Positions 18,790 through 27,234 of a stretch of 64,000 nt of DNA are shown one piece after another. Within the stretch, counting starts at the first letter, position 1. The number at the start of each line of letters is the position of its first letter. The stretch is from contig NZ_CP013659.2 in the NCBI RefSeq assembly GCF_001465795.2, positions 2,374,501-2,438,500 on the forward strand, given 5' to 3'. Source of the stretch: Planococcus rifietoensis (GTDB lineage Bacteria; Bacillota; Bacilli; Bacillales_A; Planococcaceae). Position numbers and translations under genes: made by a program. The notes under the pieces were generated by a model. The model was not told the origin of the DNA. It made no database searches and worked only from the letters and a program-made list of their open reading frames with translations.

Positions 18790-19010
18790 AGTGAGTAGAA
18801 AAAGCTTACGCTTTTCGACTACGTTGCAGGGGGCTGCTTGCCGTGGGGCGGGTGTTGAGCCAACGTGCCGAAGAGCGTGGCACGTTTGTCTCGCCAGCCC
18901 GCGCGGTCCCACAGGCGTCAGCCCCCTTCCACTCCGTTTCTAGTTTTAAAGTGGAAGATCGTTTCTTCAGTTCATTTAAAGTAAAGTGTGGAAATGCATC
19001 ATGTTTTGTA
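18790..19010 (-). repeat. Family A composite repeat, inverted short form
   Basis: The reverse complement matches 1063-1330 over most of its length, including arms GGGGGCTG (18829-18836) and CAGCCCCC (18919-18926) and the AACGTGCC/GGCACGTT stem. The internal GCAGCTGA hairpin present at 1231-1266 is missing, so internal modules are lost or gained between copies. It faces the copy at 1063-1330 across 17.5 kb. Confidence 0.88.
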
Positions 19011-19059
19011 GCTCATATCGTTTGGATCAATGAGTTTGTGATTTTCAGTTTGCCACATT

Positions 19060-19473
19060 TCGGGAAGTAATTCCCCAACTAGCCGGCAACTAGTTACAGA
19101 AGCGGATTCAACTAATCACACCTCTCTCAATGAAATCTCTCAGCCGCCGGCGCCAAGGGTGAACCGACGCAGTAAGACAGGTGGTCTTCCTGGCTTATTA
19201 CCAAAGGCCAACCCAAAGCAAGGCGGCTGCTACTTAGACGACACCTAAATAGAACTACGAAATAACTTCACCAGCAAACCCTCGCTATCTCATTCCACAC
19301 TAGACTCGGGAAGTGATTCCCCCACTAGACGGCAACTAACTATAGAAGCAAATCTAACGAAACTCACCCCAATCAACGAAATCTCTCAGCCGCCGGCGCC
19401 AAGGGTGAGCCGACGCAGTAAGACAGGTGGTCTTCCTGGCTTATTGCCAAAGGCCAACCCAAAGCAAGGCGGC
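19060..19473 (-). repeat. Two inverted family B hairpin repeats
   Basis: Two copies with a 246-bp period run on the minus strand and match the array at 302-985. Cores read AATAAG-C-CAGG-loop-CCTG-T-CTTACTGC, so CAGG/CCTG replaces the CAAG/CTTG of other copies. With the adjacent A element this gives the order B-A on the minus strand, mirroring 302-1330. Confidence 0.88.
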
Positions 19474-19555
19474 GAATATTAACATGAAGAACAAATAGAA
19501 CATCGCAACAATTCCATATACAAACACTCGCTAACTTCACTTAATTTCACAAAAT

Positions 19556-19585
19556 GAAAAAACCTCCGCGGCTGCGGAGGTTTCA
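19556..19585 (-). terminator. Terminator of the DUF2187 gene
   Basis: A minus-strand stem GAAACCTCCGC-agcc-GCGGAGGTTTTTTC ends at the stop codon of the gene at 19587. Confidence 0.9.
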
Positions 19586-19586
19586 T

Positions 19587-19817
19587 TTATTGATCTGCGA
19601 CAATCTTGTATTTCTTATGTGAAATTACGGTCATGTTGGAAGCAGCGCCGATTTCCTTGGCGTCTTCTGGTGAAATCTCGACGATCACCGAGTTGTCCAT
19701 AATTTTGAAGATGGTTCCGTTAACGTCGACGCCATTGCGGGTGAATGAAATCCATTCGCCGATTTTGCGGGCCGCTACAAATTCAGATACTTCTTTTTCA
19801 TGGGGTTGAAATGCCAT
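19587..19817 (-). CDS. DUF2187 family protein (YkvS-like)
   Basis: A 76-residue soluble protein. The sequence IGEWISFTRNGVDVNGTIFK followed by NSVIVEIS and a C-terminal KYKIV matches the small all-beta DUF2187/YkvS family, which resembles KOW/SH3-like nucleic-acid-binding folds. Function is unknown. GAGAGGCG precedes ATG 19817. The gene stands alone between repeats and the ykfD end. Confidence 0.75.
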   Translation of the reverse strand: MAFQPHEKEVSEFVAARKIGEWISFTRNGVDVNGTIFKIMDNSVIVEISPEDAKEIGAASNMTVISHKKYKIVADQ

Positions 19818-19895
19818 AGTTATCCACGCCTCTCTATAATGAAAACATTATCTTTCTATTATAGCATAAATTTATGGTAAATTCACCTGTTTCAA

Positions 19896-20858
19896 TTACT
19901 CATATAAATGACACGCGACGTAATGGCCGGGCTCTTTTTCCTGCCATGCCGGCTTTTTCTCTGCGCAAATGCTCATCGCATGTGGACAGCGAGTCCGGAA
20001 CACGCAGCCGCTCGGTGGATCGATCGGGCTTGGCAATTCGCCTTCCAAGATGACACGTTCCCGGGCTTCTTCGATATCGGGGTCGGGAATCGGAATCGCA
20101 GACAGCAAGGCTTCCGTATAAGGATGAAGCGGCTTCTCATACAACTGGTCGGCCGTTGTCAGTTCGACCATATGCCCGAGGTACATTACACCAATGCGGT
20201 CTGATATATATTTGACCATGCTCAGGTCATGGGCGATGAACAAATACGTCAGCCCTTTTTCCTTCTGCAGCTTTTGCAGAAGCATGACGACTTGCGCTTG
20301 GACTGATACATCTAGTGCCGAGATCGGTTCGTCCGCAATGATGAAATCCGGGTCGAGTGATAAAGCCCGCGCGATGCCGATACGCTGTCTTTGCCCACCC
20401 GAGAATTCATGCGGATAGCGGTTGGCATGGTCGCGGTTCAATCCGACATCTTCGAGCAATTGGTGGACACGCGCCTGCAATTCCTTTTTATTCTTATACA
20501 GCCCGTGGACTTGCATCGGTTCGGCGATAATTTCGAAAACAGTCGAACGCGGGTTGAGCGACGCATATGGATCCTGGAAAATCATCTGCATATTGCGCAA
20601 GTAATCGAAGCGGTCTTTTTCGGACATTTTATGGATATCGACGCCGTCGTATTCGACTTTGCCATCTGTCGAGCTGTATAAGCCCATGATGGTCCGGCCC
20701 GCTGTTGACTTGCCGCAGCCTGATTCTCCTACGAGCCCAAAGGTTTCGCCGCGCTTGATATCAAATGAAATACCGTCGACCGCTTTTAACGTTGTGTCTT
20801 TGCCGAGGTCAAAATGGCGCTTGAGTTCCTGTACAGACAATAAAGTTTCGTTCGTCAT
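19896..20858 (-). CDS. ykfD: Peptide ABC transporter ATP-binding protein, YkfD/OppF type
   Basis: A 320-residue ATPase of a peptide importer. Walker A GLVGESGCGKST, signature FSGGQRQRIGIARAL, Walker B PDFIIADEPISALD and H-loop FIAHDLSMV are intact, and the C-terminal oligopeptide/dipeptide ABC extension contains the cysteine cluster C-x-FRTRCPHAMSIC. The start at 20858 is set by AGGAGG 8 nt upstream and overlaps the ykfC stop by 4 bp. It is the last gene of dppABCDE-ykfABCD, the same order as in B. subtilis, and likely pairs with DppD to drive DppBC. Confidence 0.9.
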   Translation of the reverse strand: MTNETLLSVQELKRHFDLGKDTTLKAVDGISFDIKRGETFGLVGESGCGKSTAGRTIMGLYSSTDGKVEYDGVDIHKMSEKDRFDYLRNMQMIFQDPYASLNPRSTVFEIIAEPMQVHGLYKNKKELQARVHQLLEDVGLNRDHANRYPHEFSGGQRQRIGIARALSLDPDFIIADEPISALDVSVQAQVVMLLQKLQKEKGLTYLFIAHDLSMVKYISDRIGVMYLGHMVELTTADQLYEKPLHPYTEALLSAIPIPDPDIEEARERVILEGELPSPIDPPSGCVFRTRCPHAMSICAEKKPAWQEKEPGHYVACHLYE

Positions 20859-21793
20859 GTTGTTTCCTCCTGAGTAAATCTGCGGACGGCACATAATTCC
20901 TTGTCATAGACCGTGCCTTCGAGACGAGTGATTTCAATGGCTTTGCCGGATGTCGGTGAATGGATCATCATGCCATCGCCGTAATAAATGCCGACGTGAT
21001 GAAGTTTGCCTAATCCTTCTTCGTAAGCGAAGAACAAAAGATCGCCTGTTTGCCAAGCAGCAGAATCAAGACGGTCGATTTCTACGCCTTCCACAGACTG
21101 GTCTCCTGCATCCCGCGATATGTAGTAGCCGTTCGCTTTCAGCATATGATGGGAAAATCCGGAACAATCATAGCCAAGGCTCGACATGCCGCCCCAGAAG
21201 TACTGCAATCCCAAGAATCGTTCTGCTTCGTTTACGATCGACTGGCCGTTCCCAAGCGGAATCTGTTCAGGCGCCGGGACGAGCTGAACGTGCTTAGCTT
21301 CTATAAATGCATCACCATCCGGCGTATGGACATGGACATGCGTTTCGTTCGCATCTTTGACCGGCAACAGGCTGTTGAAGGGAAGCTGTGCGATCGGCCG
21401 GCGCTCTAGCGTCCATAATTGCGCTTTATCAGCGGATACACGTGCGTAGCTTCGATCTGCAACTGAGTCAATTTCTTTTAGATGTGCTACTGGCAACCAC
21501 CCTGGATAGCCGCGCCCGTCTTTATGAGACGGCTGCCAAGGAGCAATGATCTTCGCCCACGTGCCGTCGATTTCTTCTATTAAAACAGGCTCTCCGTAAA
21601 GCAGTTGCGTCTGCAGGCGGTTGCTTACAGTGAGGTCCTTGGTTTGCTGCTGGTCCATCGCTTCACGCCATTTATTGATGTTCGGCATGTCTGCAACGCC
21701 GTGGGCATCCACGTCCCGCACTTTATCGGGATGGGTCCAGACGCTCGTCACCGGAACGCGGCAAACCCAAGTCGTCGATTGTGTCTGTGCCAT
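20855..21793 (-). CDS. ykfC: Gamma-D-glutamyl-diaminoacid endopeptidase (SH3b-NlpC/P60)
   Basis: A 312-residue cytosolic cysteine peptidase without signal peptide. N-terminal SH3b-like regions are followed by an NlpC/P60 domain (about 185-312) with catalytic Cys in LGYDCSGF, His in HHVGIYYGDG and a polar third residue in MMIHS. YkfC-type enzymes split the D-Glu to diaminoacid bond of free murein peptides carrying N-terminal L-Ala. The start at 21793 has GGAGAGG upstream, one base after the ykfB stop. The neighbouring epimerase and LD-carboxypeptidase handle the other bonds and products. Confidence 0.9.
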   Translation of the reverse strand: MAQTQSTTWVCRVPVTSVWTHPDKVRDVDAHGVADMPNINKWREAMDQQQTKDLTVSNRLQTQLLYGEPVLIEEIDGTWAKIIAPWQPSHKDGRGYPGWLPVAHLKEIDSVADRSYARVSADKAQLWTLERRPIAQLPFNSLLPVKDANETHVHVHTPDGDAFIEAKHVQLVPAPEQIPLGNGQSIVNEAERFLGLQYFWGGMSSLGYDCSGFSHHMLKANGYYISRDAGDQSVEGVEIDRLDSAAWQTGDLLFFAYEEGLGKLHHVGIYYGDGMMIHSPTSGKAIEITRLEGTVYDKELCAVRRFTQEETT

Positions 21794-21794
21794 G

Positions 21795-22901
21795 TTATCC
21801 TCTCCGTTCGCGTAAAGTTTCCAGGAACCGCTCCGCATCGATGCCAAGCCCTGGCTCATCTGAAAAGCGGATGGCTTTGCCGCTGTATTGGATGCCGCCT
21901 GGCAAGAGGTCCTCTTTCAGCATAAGCGGCGCATCAAAATCAAAACGTGTAATGTTCGGCTGGCTTGCCGCAAAATGGGCAGCCGCGGACAGGCCGAGTT
22001 TCGTTTCGATCATGCTGCCGGTCATGCACGGCACGCCAAAAGCCTCAGCGAGTGCATTGATTTTCATTGCGCGGTGGATGCCGCCCGCTTTCATCAATTT
22101 GATATTGATCAAGTCTGCTGCGCGCAATTCCAACACGCGTTTTGCATCAACCGATGAAAAGACGCTCTCGTCCGCCATGATTGGTGTCAATGTATTGTCC
22201 GTAACGAATTTCATGCCTTCGATGTCATGTGCCGGAACCGGCTGCTCGATCAATTCGATATTGAACCCGGCGTTTTCCATCTGGTTGATGATGCGCACCG
22301 CCGATTTTGGATCCCAGCCTTGGTTGGCGTCTAAGCGCAGTGTGACTGTATTCCCGACACGCTCCCGGATGGCCTGGATTCGCTTCAGGTCCTGTTCAGG
22401 GGTATCGATGCCGACTTTCACTTTCAGAACCGTAAATCCTTGCTGCTCATAGTCTGCCGCATCTTGCGCCATTTCTTCAGGAGCATTGACCGAAACCGTG
22501 TAATCGGTCCCGATCGATTCACGGTAGCCGCCGAGAAACTGTGTCAAGGGCATGCCGGCTTGCTGAGCGATCAAATCATAAAGTGCCATATCCACCGCCG
22601 CTTTGGCGCTGGTGTTGCCGACGAGCGTCTTGTGAAGCTTCTCGAAAAGCTGTTCACGGCGCCTCACGTCCATCCCGATTAACCCCGCTCCAATCACATG
22701 GACAGCGCGTTCGATGCTATCCAAGGTTTCACCCGTAATGACATGGGTCGGCGGCGCTTCGCCGAAACCGGAGCGGCCGTCTTGCGTCGTCAAATGAACG
22801 ATGACCGCTTCAGCCGCTTCCACAGTTCGGAGCGCTGTCTTGAACGGCTTTTTTAAAGGAACGGCTATCCGGTAAGTCTCGATAGACGCTAAAACCGGCA
22901 T
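21795..22901 (-). CDS. ykfB: L-Ala-D/L-Glu epimerase
   Basis: A 368-residue member of the muconate-lactonising branch of the enolase superfamily. The N-terminal capping domain is followed by a barrel with the catalytic KVKVG (KxK), metal ligands in LRLDANQGW, ELIEQPV and MADES, and the second general base in INIKLMKAGG. It interconverts L-Ala-D-Glu and L-Ala-L-Glu so that murein dipeptides can be hydrolysed. It sits between ykfA and ykfC with 1-bp gaps, a tight operon. Confidence 0.9.
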   Translation of the reverse strand: MPVLASIETYRIAVPLKKPFKTALRTVEAAEAVIVHLTTQDGRSGFGEAPPTHVITGETLDSIERAVHVIGAGLIGMDVRRREQLFEKLHKTLVGNTSAKAAVDMALYDLIAQQAGMPLTQFLGGYRESIGTDYTVSVNAPEEMAQDAADYEQQGFTVLKVKVGIDTPEQDLKRIQAIRERVGNTVTLRLDANQGWDPKSAVRIINQMENAGFNIELIEQPVPAHDIEGMKFVTDNTLTPIMADESVFSSVDAKRVLELRAADLINIKLMKAGGIHRAMKINALAEAFGVPCMTGSMIETKLGLSAAAHFAASQPNITRFDFDAPLMLKEDLLPGGIQYSGKAIRFSDEPGLGIDAERFLETLRERRG

Positions 22902-22902
22902 A

Positions 22903-23826
22903 TCACTCGACCCCCGGCAGGATCGTCAAGGTTTTCGCATCGGCATCGAGACGGGCTTTTACGCCGAGCGGCACGGAGAAATGCGGTTCGCAATGGCCAA
23001 TCTTGAAGCCTTTCACAACTGGCACGTCCAAGTCTTTAAAGTAATCATCCAATACTTGCGCGAGCGTCCACGATTGTTCTGGCTTTTTCGGTTCAGCGTT
23101 TTTGAAATCGCCGATGACAATGCCGGCCACTTGCTCGAACTTGCGCGCCATTTTCAGCTGATTGAGCATTTCGTCCACTTGATACGGTTCTTCGCCTGTG
23201 TCTTCAATCAACAAGATCTTGTCTTTCGTGTCGATTTCAAACTTCGTCCCAAGCGTCCCGCGAATCAACGATAGGTTACCCCCTACTAGTTCGCCGTCTG
23301 CCATACCGCTTGCTAAAGTTTCAAGCTCGGAGATGGTTTCGTCGTAATGCAATTCGAACGGCTGGAACATCTGTCCGAACATGCGGCCACTACGCTCGTG
23401 GAATTCCGGTTTTCCGACATCCGATGCCAGCATCGGCCCGTGGAAGGTTACCAATTCTGCATACATGCCGATTGCATTATGTAAAAATGTCACATCTGAG
23501 TAGCCCCAGAAAATCTTCGGGTTTTCTTTGATCATCGCGTAATCGATCCGGTCCGCATAGCGTGCGGCTCCATATCCCCCGCCAGCGCAAATGATGCCTT
23601 TCACTTCCGGGTCTTCGAACATGGCATGCAGATCTGCCAAGCGTTCGTCATCCGTTCCGGCAAGATAGCCGTTTTTCGCTTCGACCGATTTGCCCATTTT
23701 CACTTTCAACCCTAATTCTTCTAAAAACGGTAAAGCCTTTTTCAAATTCTCTAAATTTGGCGGGCTTGATGGCGAAATGATGCCCACCGTATCCCCTTTT
23801 TGCAATCGTTTTGGCATTGTGCGCAT
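22903..23826 (-). CDS. ykfA: LD-carboxypeptidase, S66 family
   Basis: A 307-residue cytosolic serine peptidase of the S66 (LdcA/MccF) family. VGIISPSSPP starts the N-terminal domain, GYSDVTFLHN carries the nucleophile serine, and the C-terminal domain has EDTGEEPYQVDEML and KIGHCEPHFSVPLG, which supply the Glu and His partners. LdcA enzymes remove the terminal D-Ala from murein tetrapeptides. The start at 23826 is fixed by GAGGAG 9 nt upstream, in preference to an in-frame ATG at 23862. The 442-bp gap before it holds a terminator and repeats. Confidence 0.9.
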   Translation of the reverse strand: MRTMPKRLQKGDTVGIISPSSPPNLENLKKALPFLEELGLKVKMGKSVEAKNGYLAGTDDERLADLHAMFEDPEVKGIICAGGGYGAARYADRIDYAMIKENPKIFWGYSDVTFLHNAIGMYAELVTFHGPMLASDVGKPEFHERSGRMFGQMFQPFELHYDETISELETLASGMADGELVGGNLSLIRGTLGTKFEIDTKDKILLIEDTGEEPYQVDEMLNQLKMARKFEQVAGIVIGDFKNAEPKKPEQSWTLAQVLDDYFKDLDVPVVKGFKIGHCEPHFSVPLGVKARLDADAKTLTILPGVE

Positions 23827-23886
23827 ATTGCTCACTCCTCTTGTTTTCTGTTCTTCACTCATTAAAACTACCAGTTTTCCTCAGTG

Positions 23887-23926
23887 AAAAACAGAAAAGC
23901 GCGGCGCCTGGCCGCGCTTCTGTTTT
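23887..23926. terminator. Strong bidirectional terminator between dppE and ykfA
   Basis: Arms ACAGAAaAGCGCGGC and GCCGCGCTTcTGT form a long GC-rich stem with T runs on both sides. It lies 60 bp before ykfA inside what would otherwise be one operon and may reduce ykf expression relative to dpp. Confidence 0.8.
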
Positions 23927-23980
23927 TTCAGGTGATTACGGCCGTGGAACGGGCGTGATCGCTTTTAGTCATTTCCAGCT

Positions 23981-24195
23981 CTCACGCCCAACTCCTCGGG
24001 TCATAAGCCACTTCCACTGTGCGGCAAAGAGCGCCGCATTGCTGGTCTGTCTTACGCCTGTCAGAGCTGAACGGAGGCAGTCGCTTTTATTCATATCCAG
24101 TTTCAGCGGCCTGCCTCTCGGGTCATAAGCCATCTTCCCTTTGCGGCAAAGAACGCCGCTTCGGGAATTTGTCTTATGCCTGTCGAGGGCCCGCC
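23981..24195. repeat. Two family C structured repeats between dppE and ykfA
   Basis: Two copies, about 23981-24075 and 24103-24195. Each carries the motifs TCGGGTC and GCCTGTC flanking arms CATAAG/CTTA(T/C)G, with inner arms GCGGC/GCCGC; the second also has TTCCC/GGGAA. Short outer arms differ: CTC/GAG in the first, CCTC/GAGG in the second. Other copies are at 43278-43374, 47081-47174 and 49021-49239. Confidence 0.85.
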
Positions 24196-24206
24196 GGAAG
24201 CGGGTC

Positions 24207-24242
24207 AGCTAAGCGTTGCGACAGGACGTCGCGCACTTAGCT
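24207..24242. repeat. Hairpin with GCGAC-GTCCT-GTCGC core
   Basis: Arms AGCTAAG/CTTAGCT enclose the core also present in family A at 1231-1266 and 57455-57495 (arms GCAGCTGA/TCAGCTGC there) and again at 49285-49320. It ends 27 bp after the dppE stop codon and could act as its 3-prime stabiliser. Confidence 0.75.
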
Positions 24243-24268
24243 TAGCATCGACTCGGCCGCTTCAGCTT

Positions 24269-25906
24269 TTAATTTTTATCCGCATTCTTCAAATCGATGT
24301 ACCCAACCGGGTGGCGAAGGATGCCTTCGACGCCTTCTTTTTGCAGCTGGACTTGGTTATAGAAATGGATTGGGAAGATCGGCATTTCGTCCATTAGGAT
24401 TTTTTCTGCTTCGATGAGCATTTCCCAACGTGCTGCAGAGTCTGTTTCTGCTTTTGCGTCAGCGATGAGCTTATCGAATTCTTCGTTGGACCATTGAGTA
24501 CGGTTCATGGAAGAATCAGTGATGAAGCTTTCGAGCGCGTTGATCGGGTCAGCATAATCATGGATGAATGAGCTGCGCGACAATTGGTATTTGAATTCTT
24601 TTTGTTCTGTCAAGAAGACGCTCGCTTCAACATTTTGAAGTTCAACATCTACACCCAAAGCGGTCTTGAATTGATCTTGCAATGTTTCAGCAATGTTCTG
24701 GTGTGATTCGCTTGTTGAGTAAGTGATGGTGACTGGCGGCAATTCATCCCAGCCTTCTTCTTCCATGCCTTCTTCAAGCAATTGCTTCGCTTTGTCAGCG
24801 TCGAATTTCACCAATTCGCCCGCTTCATCACGGAATTCCTGGCCATTCGGCCCTTCAAATCCGTAAGAAACAAAACCATAGGCCGGTTTCTCACCGTTTT
24901 TCGTCACGTATTGGACGATATCATCTTGATTGACCGCATAAGCGAATGCTTGGCGGACTTTTTTATTCGTAAATGGCTCTTCTTCTACATTGTAACGGTA
25001 GAAATAAGTACCGGCCTGATCAAGTACGGTAAGTTCCGGAGAATCCTGCAATTGTTCGGACATTTCAGCTGGAACGCTCGATACGTCCAGTTCCCCCGCT
25101 TCATACATTTGGTATTCAGTGTTCGGGTCGTTGACCATTGCCCAGTGGACTTTATCCAAGTTCACGTTTTCAGCATCCCAATACTCTTCGTTCTTTTCAA
25201 AGACGAAATCTTCGTCATGGCTCCAAGAAGCCAAGTTGAACGGCCCGTTGCCGACAAAGCTATCCGCTTCTGTGTGCCAGTCTGGATTTTCAGTAGCTGT
25301 CGCTTCGTGAATCGGGAAGAAGCTTGGGTTGGTGATGATGTTCAAGAACGCTTCTGTCGGTTCCGTCAATTTCACGACGAAGGTTTTGTCGTCTTCTGCA
25401 GAAATCGCAACATCTTCTACAGCGCCTTCTCCGTTGTTGTACGCTTCTGCGCCTTCAATGAAGTAAGCAAGGAAAGCTGCCGGAGATGCAGTTTCCGGGT
25501 CTAGCATGTGCTGCCAAGCGAATACGAAATCGCCAGCTGTAACCGGTTCGCCGTTCGACCAGTTAGCATCTTCACGGATATTGAATGTGTACGTCAAACC
25601 GTCTTCAGAGACGTCGATTGATTCAGCTGTCGCTTCGACCGGCTGAGATGATTCATCAAGACGTGTCAAACCTTCCATCAAATTATTCAAAGCGCTCCAT
25701 GATACGGCGTTAAAGCCAATTGATGGATCAAATGAAGTCGGTTCTTCCGCGTTATTCATAAACAATGTTTTTTCCCCGCCAGAATCAGCAGTGCCTTCTT
25801 CGCCTGAATCGGTGCTTGTGTCTTCTCCCGCGTCTTCGCTTGCCGTACAAGCTGCGAGAACGAACACGAACATCGCCATCAGAAACAATACGAGCCATTT
25901 CTTCAT
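24269..25906 (-). CDS. dppE: Peptide ABC transporter substrate-binding lipoprotein
   Basis: A 545-residue SBP family 5 (OppA/DppE) lipoprotein. A lipobox LAAC places the acylated Cys at residue 20, followed by an acidic serine-rich linker and the binding domain (YTFNIREDANWSNGEPVTAGDFVFAW is the family signature, read in parts). The start at 25906 has AGGGGG upstream and begins MKKWLVLFL; an upstream in-frame codon at 25945 would spoil the signal peptide. By position it is the DppE of a dipeptide and murein-tripeptide importer. A structured spacer separates it from dppD. Confidence 0.9.
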   Translation of the reverse strand: MKKWLVLFLMAMFVFVLAACTASEDAGEDTSTDSGEEGTADSGGEKTLFMNNAEEPTSFDPSIGFNAVSWSALNNLMEGLTRLDESSQPVEATAESIDVSEDGLTYTFNIREDANWSNGEPVTAGDFVFAWQHMLDPETASPAAFLAYFIEGAEAYNNGEGAVEDVAISAEDDKTFVVKLTEPTEAFLNIITNPSFFPIHEATATENPDWHTEADSFVGNGPFNLASWSHDEDFVFEKNEEYWDAENVNLDKVHWAMVNDPNTEYQMYEAGELDVSSVPAEMSEQLQDSPELTVLDQAGTYFYRYNVEEEPFTNKKVRQAFAYAVNQDDIVQYVTKNGEKPAYGFVSYGFEGPNGQEFRDEAGELVKFDADKAKQLLEEGMEEEGWDELPPVTITYSTSESHQNIAETLQDQFKTALGVDVELQNVEASVFLTEQKEFKYQLSRSSFIHDYADPINALESFITDSSMNRTQWSNEEFDKLIADAKAETDSAARWEMLIEAEKILMDEMPIFPIHFYNQVQLQKEGVEGILRHPVGYIDLKNADKN

Positions 25907-25939
25907 GTGTTTTCCCCCTAATGTTTTCTTTTTATCACA

Positions 25940-26052
25940 CTTCAACGGTCCGTAAGACTCCCACTTTTACAAGCGGGAGATTCACGGTCCCTAAAAGTCT
26001 GATTGGATCAACTAACAATCAGTGGGATAAGAAAAACCCCCACTGATTGAAG
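25940..26052 (-). repeat. 113-bp structured spacer between dppD and dppE
   Basis: Ends are CTTCAA (25940) and TTGAAG (26052). Inside are a hairpin CTCCC/GGGAG (25958-25979), a repeated ACGGTCC motif, and a hairpin CAATCAGTGGG/CCCACTGATTG (26016-26049). The layout resembles the non-coding ends of IS200/IS605-type elements, but no transposase or TnpB is present. It could be a small non-autonomous relic now acting as an mRNA processing or stabilising site. Confidence 0.6.
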
Positions 26053-26093
26053 TTTCTCTTTATGTGAATGCGCAAATGCGCCCCCAGCCAAAT

Positions 26094-27230
26094 TCATCTT
26101 GCAAAAGCCTGTTCGTCGATCAATTTTTGAGCCCGCGGATCCTGCAGCCAGCAATCCACTTTATGGGTTTCGGATAAAGCCGTTACTTCTGGATAGACAT
26201 TCGTACAGACGTCCATCGAAAACGGGCAACGCGCTGCAAATGGGCAGCCAGCCGGCGGTGCGAACAGATCAGGCGGTGTGCCGTCGATTGGTTTCAGTTC
26301 CCCGCCGGCGAGGTCGAGCCGCGGCACGGAAGTCAGCAAGCCTTGCGTATACGGATGCTGCGGATTGTAGAAAATCTCGCGCTTGTCGCCGGTTTCAATC
26401 ACTTTGCCGGCATACATGACTGCGATGCGATCGGCAATTTTTGCGACGACGCCGAGGTCGTGCGTGATCAAGATGATCGACACGCCGGTTTTCGCTTGGA
26501 TTTCTTCAAATAATTCCAGAATCTGCGCTTGGATCGTCACATCGAGCGCAGTCGTCGGCTCATCGGCAATCAATAATTCCGGCTCGCAGATCAAGGCGAT
26601 CGCAATGACGATACGCTGGCGCATGCCCCCAGAGAATTGGTGAGGATATTGCTTCAGCCGCTCATCCGGATTCGGAATGCCGACCAGCTTGAGCATATCG
26701 ATGGCCCGTTCCTTCGCTTCCGCTTTGCTCAAGTTCTTGTGCTGTTTGACACCTTCTGTCAATTGCTCGCCGATTGTTAAAGTCGGGTTGAGCGCGGTCA
26801 TCGGATCCTGGAAAATCATTGAGATGTCGACGCCTTGGATTTTGCGCATTTCTTTCTTCGATAATTTAGTGAGATCCTGTGTTTTGAAATGAACGCCTTT
26901 GGAACTGATTTTTCCGGGCGGCTGCTGGATCAAGCCCATGATCGCATTGGATGTCACTGATTTGCCGCAGCCTGATTCTCCGACGATCGCCAAAGTTTCT
27001 CCTTTATACAGATCGAAATTGACGCCGCGCACAGCCTGTACGGTTCCTCCGTATGTATTGAAGGTCACGTGCAGATCCTGTACGGAAAGGATGCGCTCGT
27101 CTGTAACGGTTTTGCGTTTTTTCGGTTTTACAATCTTGCCGCGTTTGCCGGTATGGTCGACCGCATCGAGATCCGCACCATCTTCCAGGCGGGTACGAGC
27201 CAACTCTTCAGCTATCTGCTTTCCTGTCAT
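26094..27230 (-). CDS. dppD: Dipeptide ABC transporter ATP-binding protein
   Basis: A 378-residue ATPase. It has an N-terminal extension of about 45 residues rich in Lys and Arg before the ABC domain. Walker A IVGESGCGKSVT, signature FSGGMRQRIVIAIAL, Walker B PELLIADEPTTALD and H-loop LITHDLGVV are intact. The C-terminal peptide-importer extension with its cysteine motif (CPFAARCPFSMDVC) is present. It starts 4 bp after dppC ends and would pair with YkfD or itself. The basic N-terminal tail is longer than usual for DppD. Confidence 0.9.
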   Translation of the reverse strand: MTGKQIAEELARTRLEDGADLDAVDHTGKRGKIVKPKKRKTVTDERILSVQDLHVTFNTYGGTVQAVRGVNFDLYKGETLAIVGESGCGKSVTSNAIMGLIQQPPGKISSKGVHFKTQDLTKLSKKEMRKIQGVDISMIFQDPMTALNPTLTIGEQLTEGVKQHKNLSKAEAKERAIDMLKLVGIPNPDERLKQYPHQFSGGMRQRIVIAIALICEPELLIADEPTTALDVTIQAQILELFEEIQAKTGVSIILITHDLGVVAKIADRIAVMYAGKVIETGDKREIFYNPQHPYTQGLLTSVPRLDLAGGELKPIDGTPPDLFAPPAGCPFAARCPFSMDVCTNVYPEVTALSETHKVDCWLQDPRAQKLIDEQAFAR

Positions 27231-27234
27231 GTCT

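Noticed and set aside
25940-26052. Intact IS200/IS605 element
   Set aside because: No transposase or TnpB frame is present; at most a non-coding relic.
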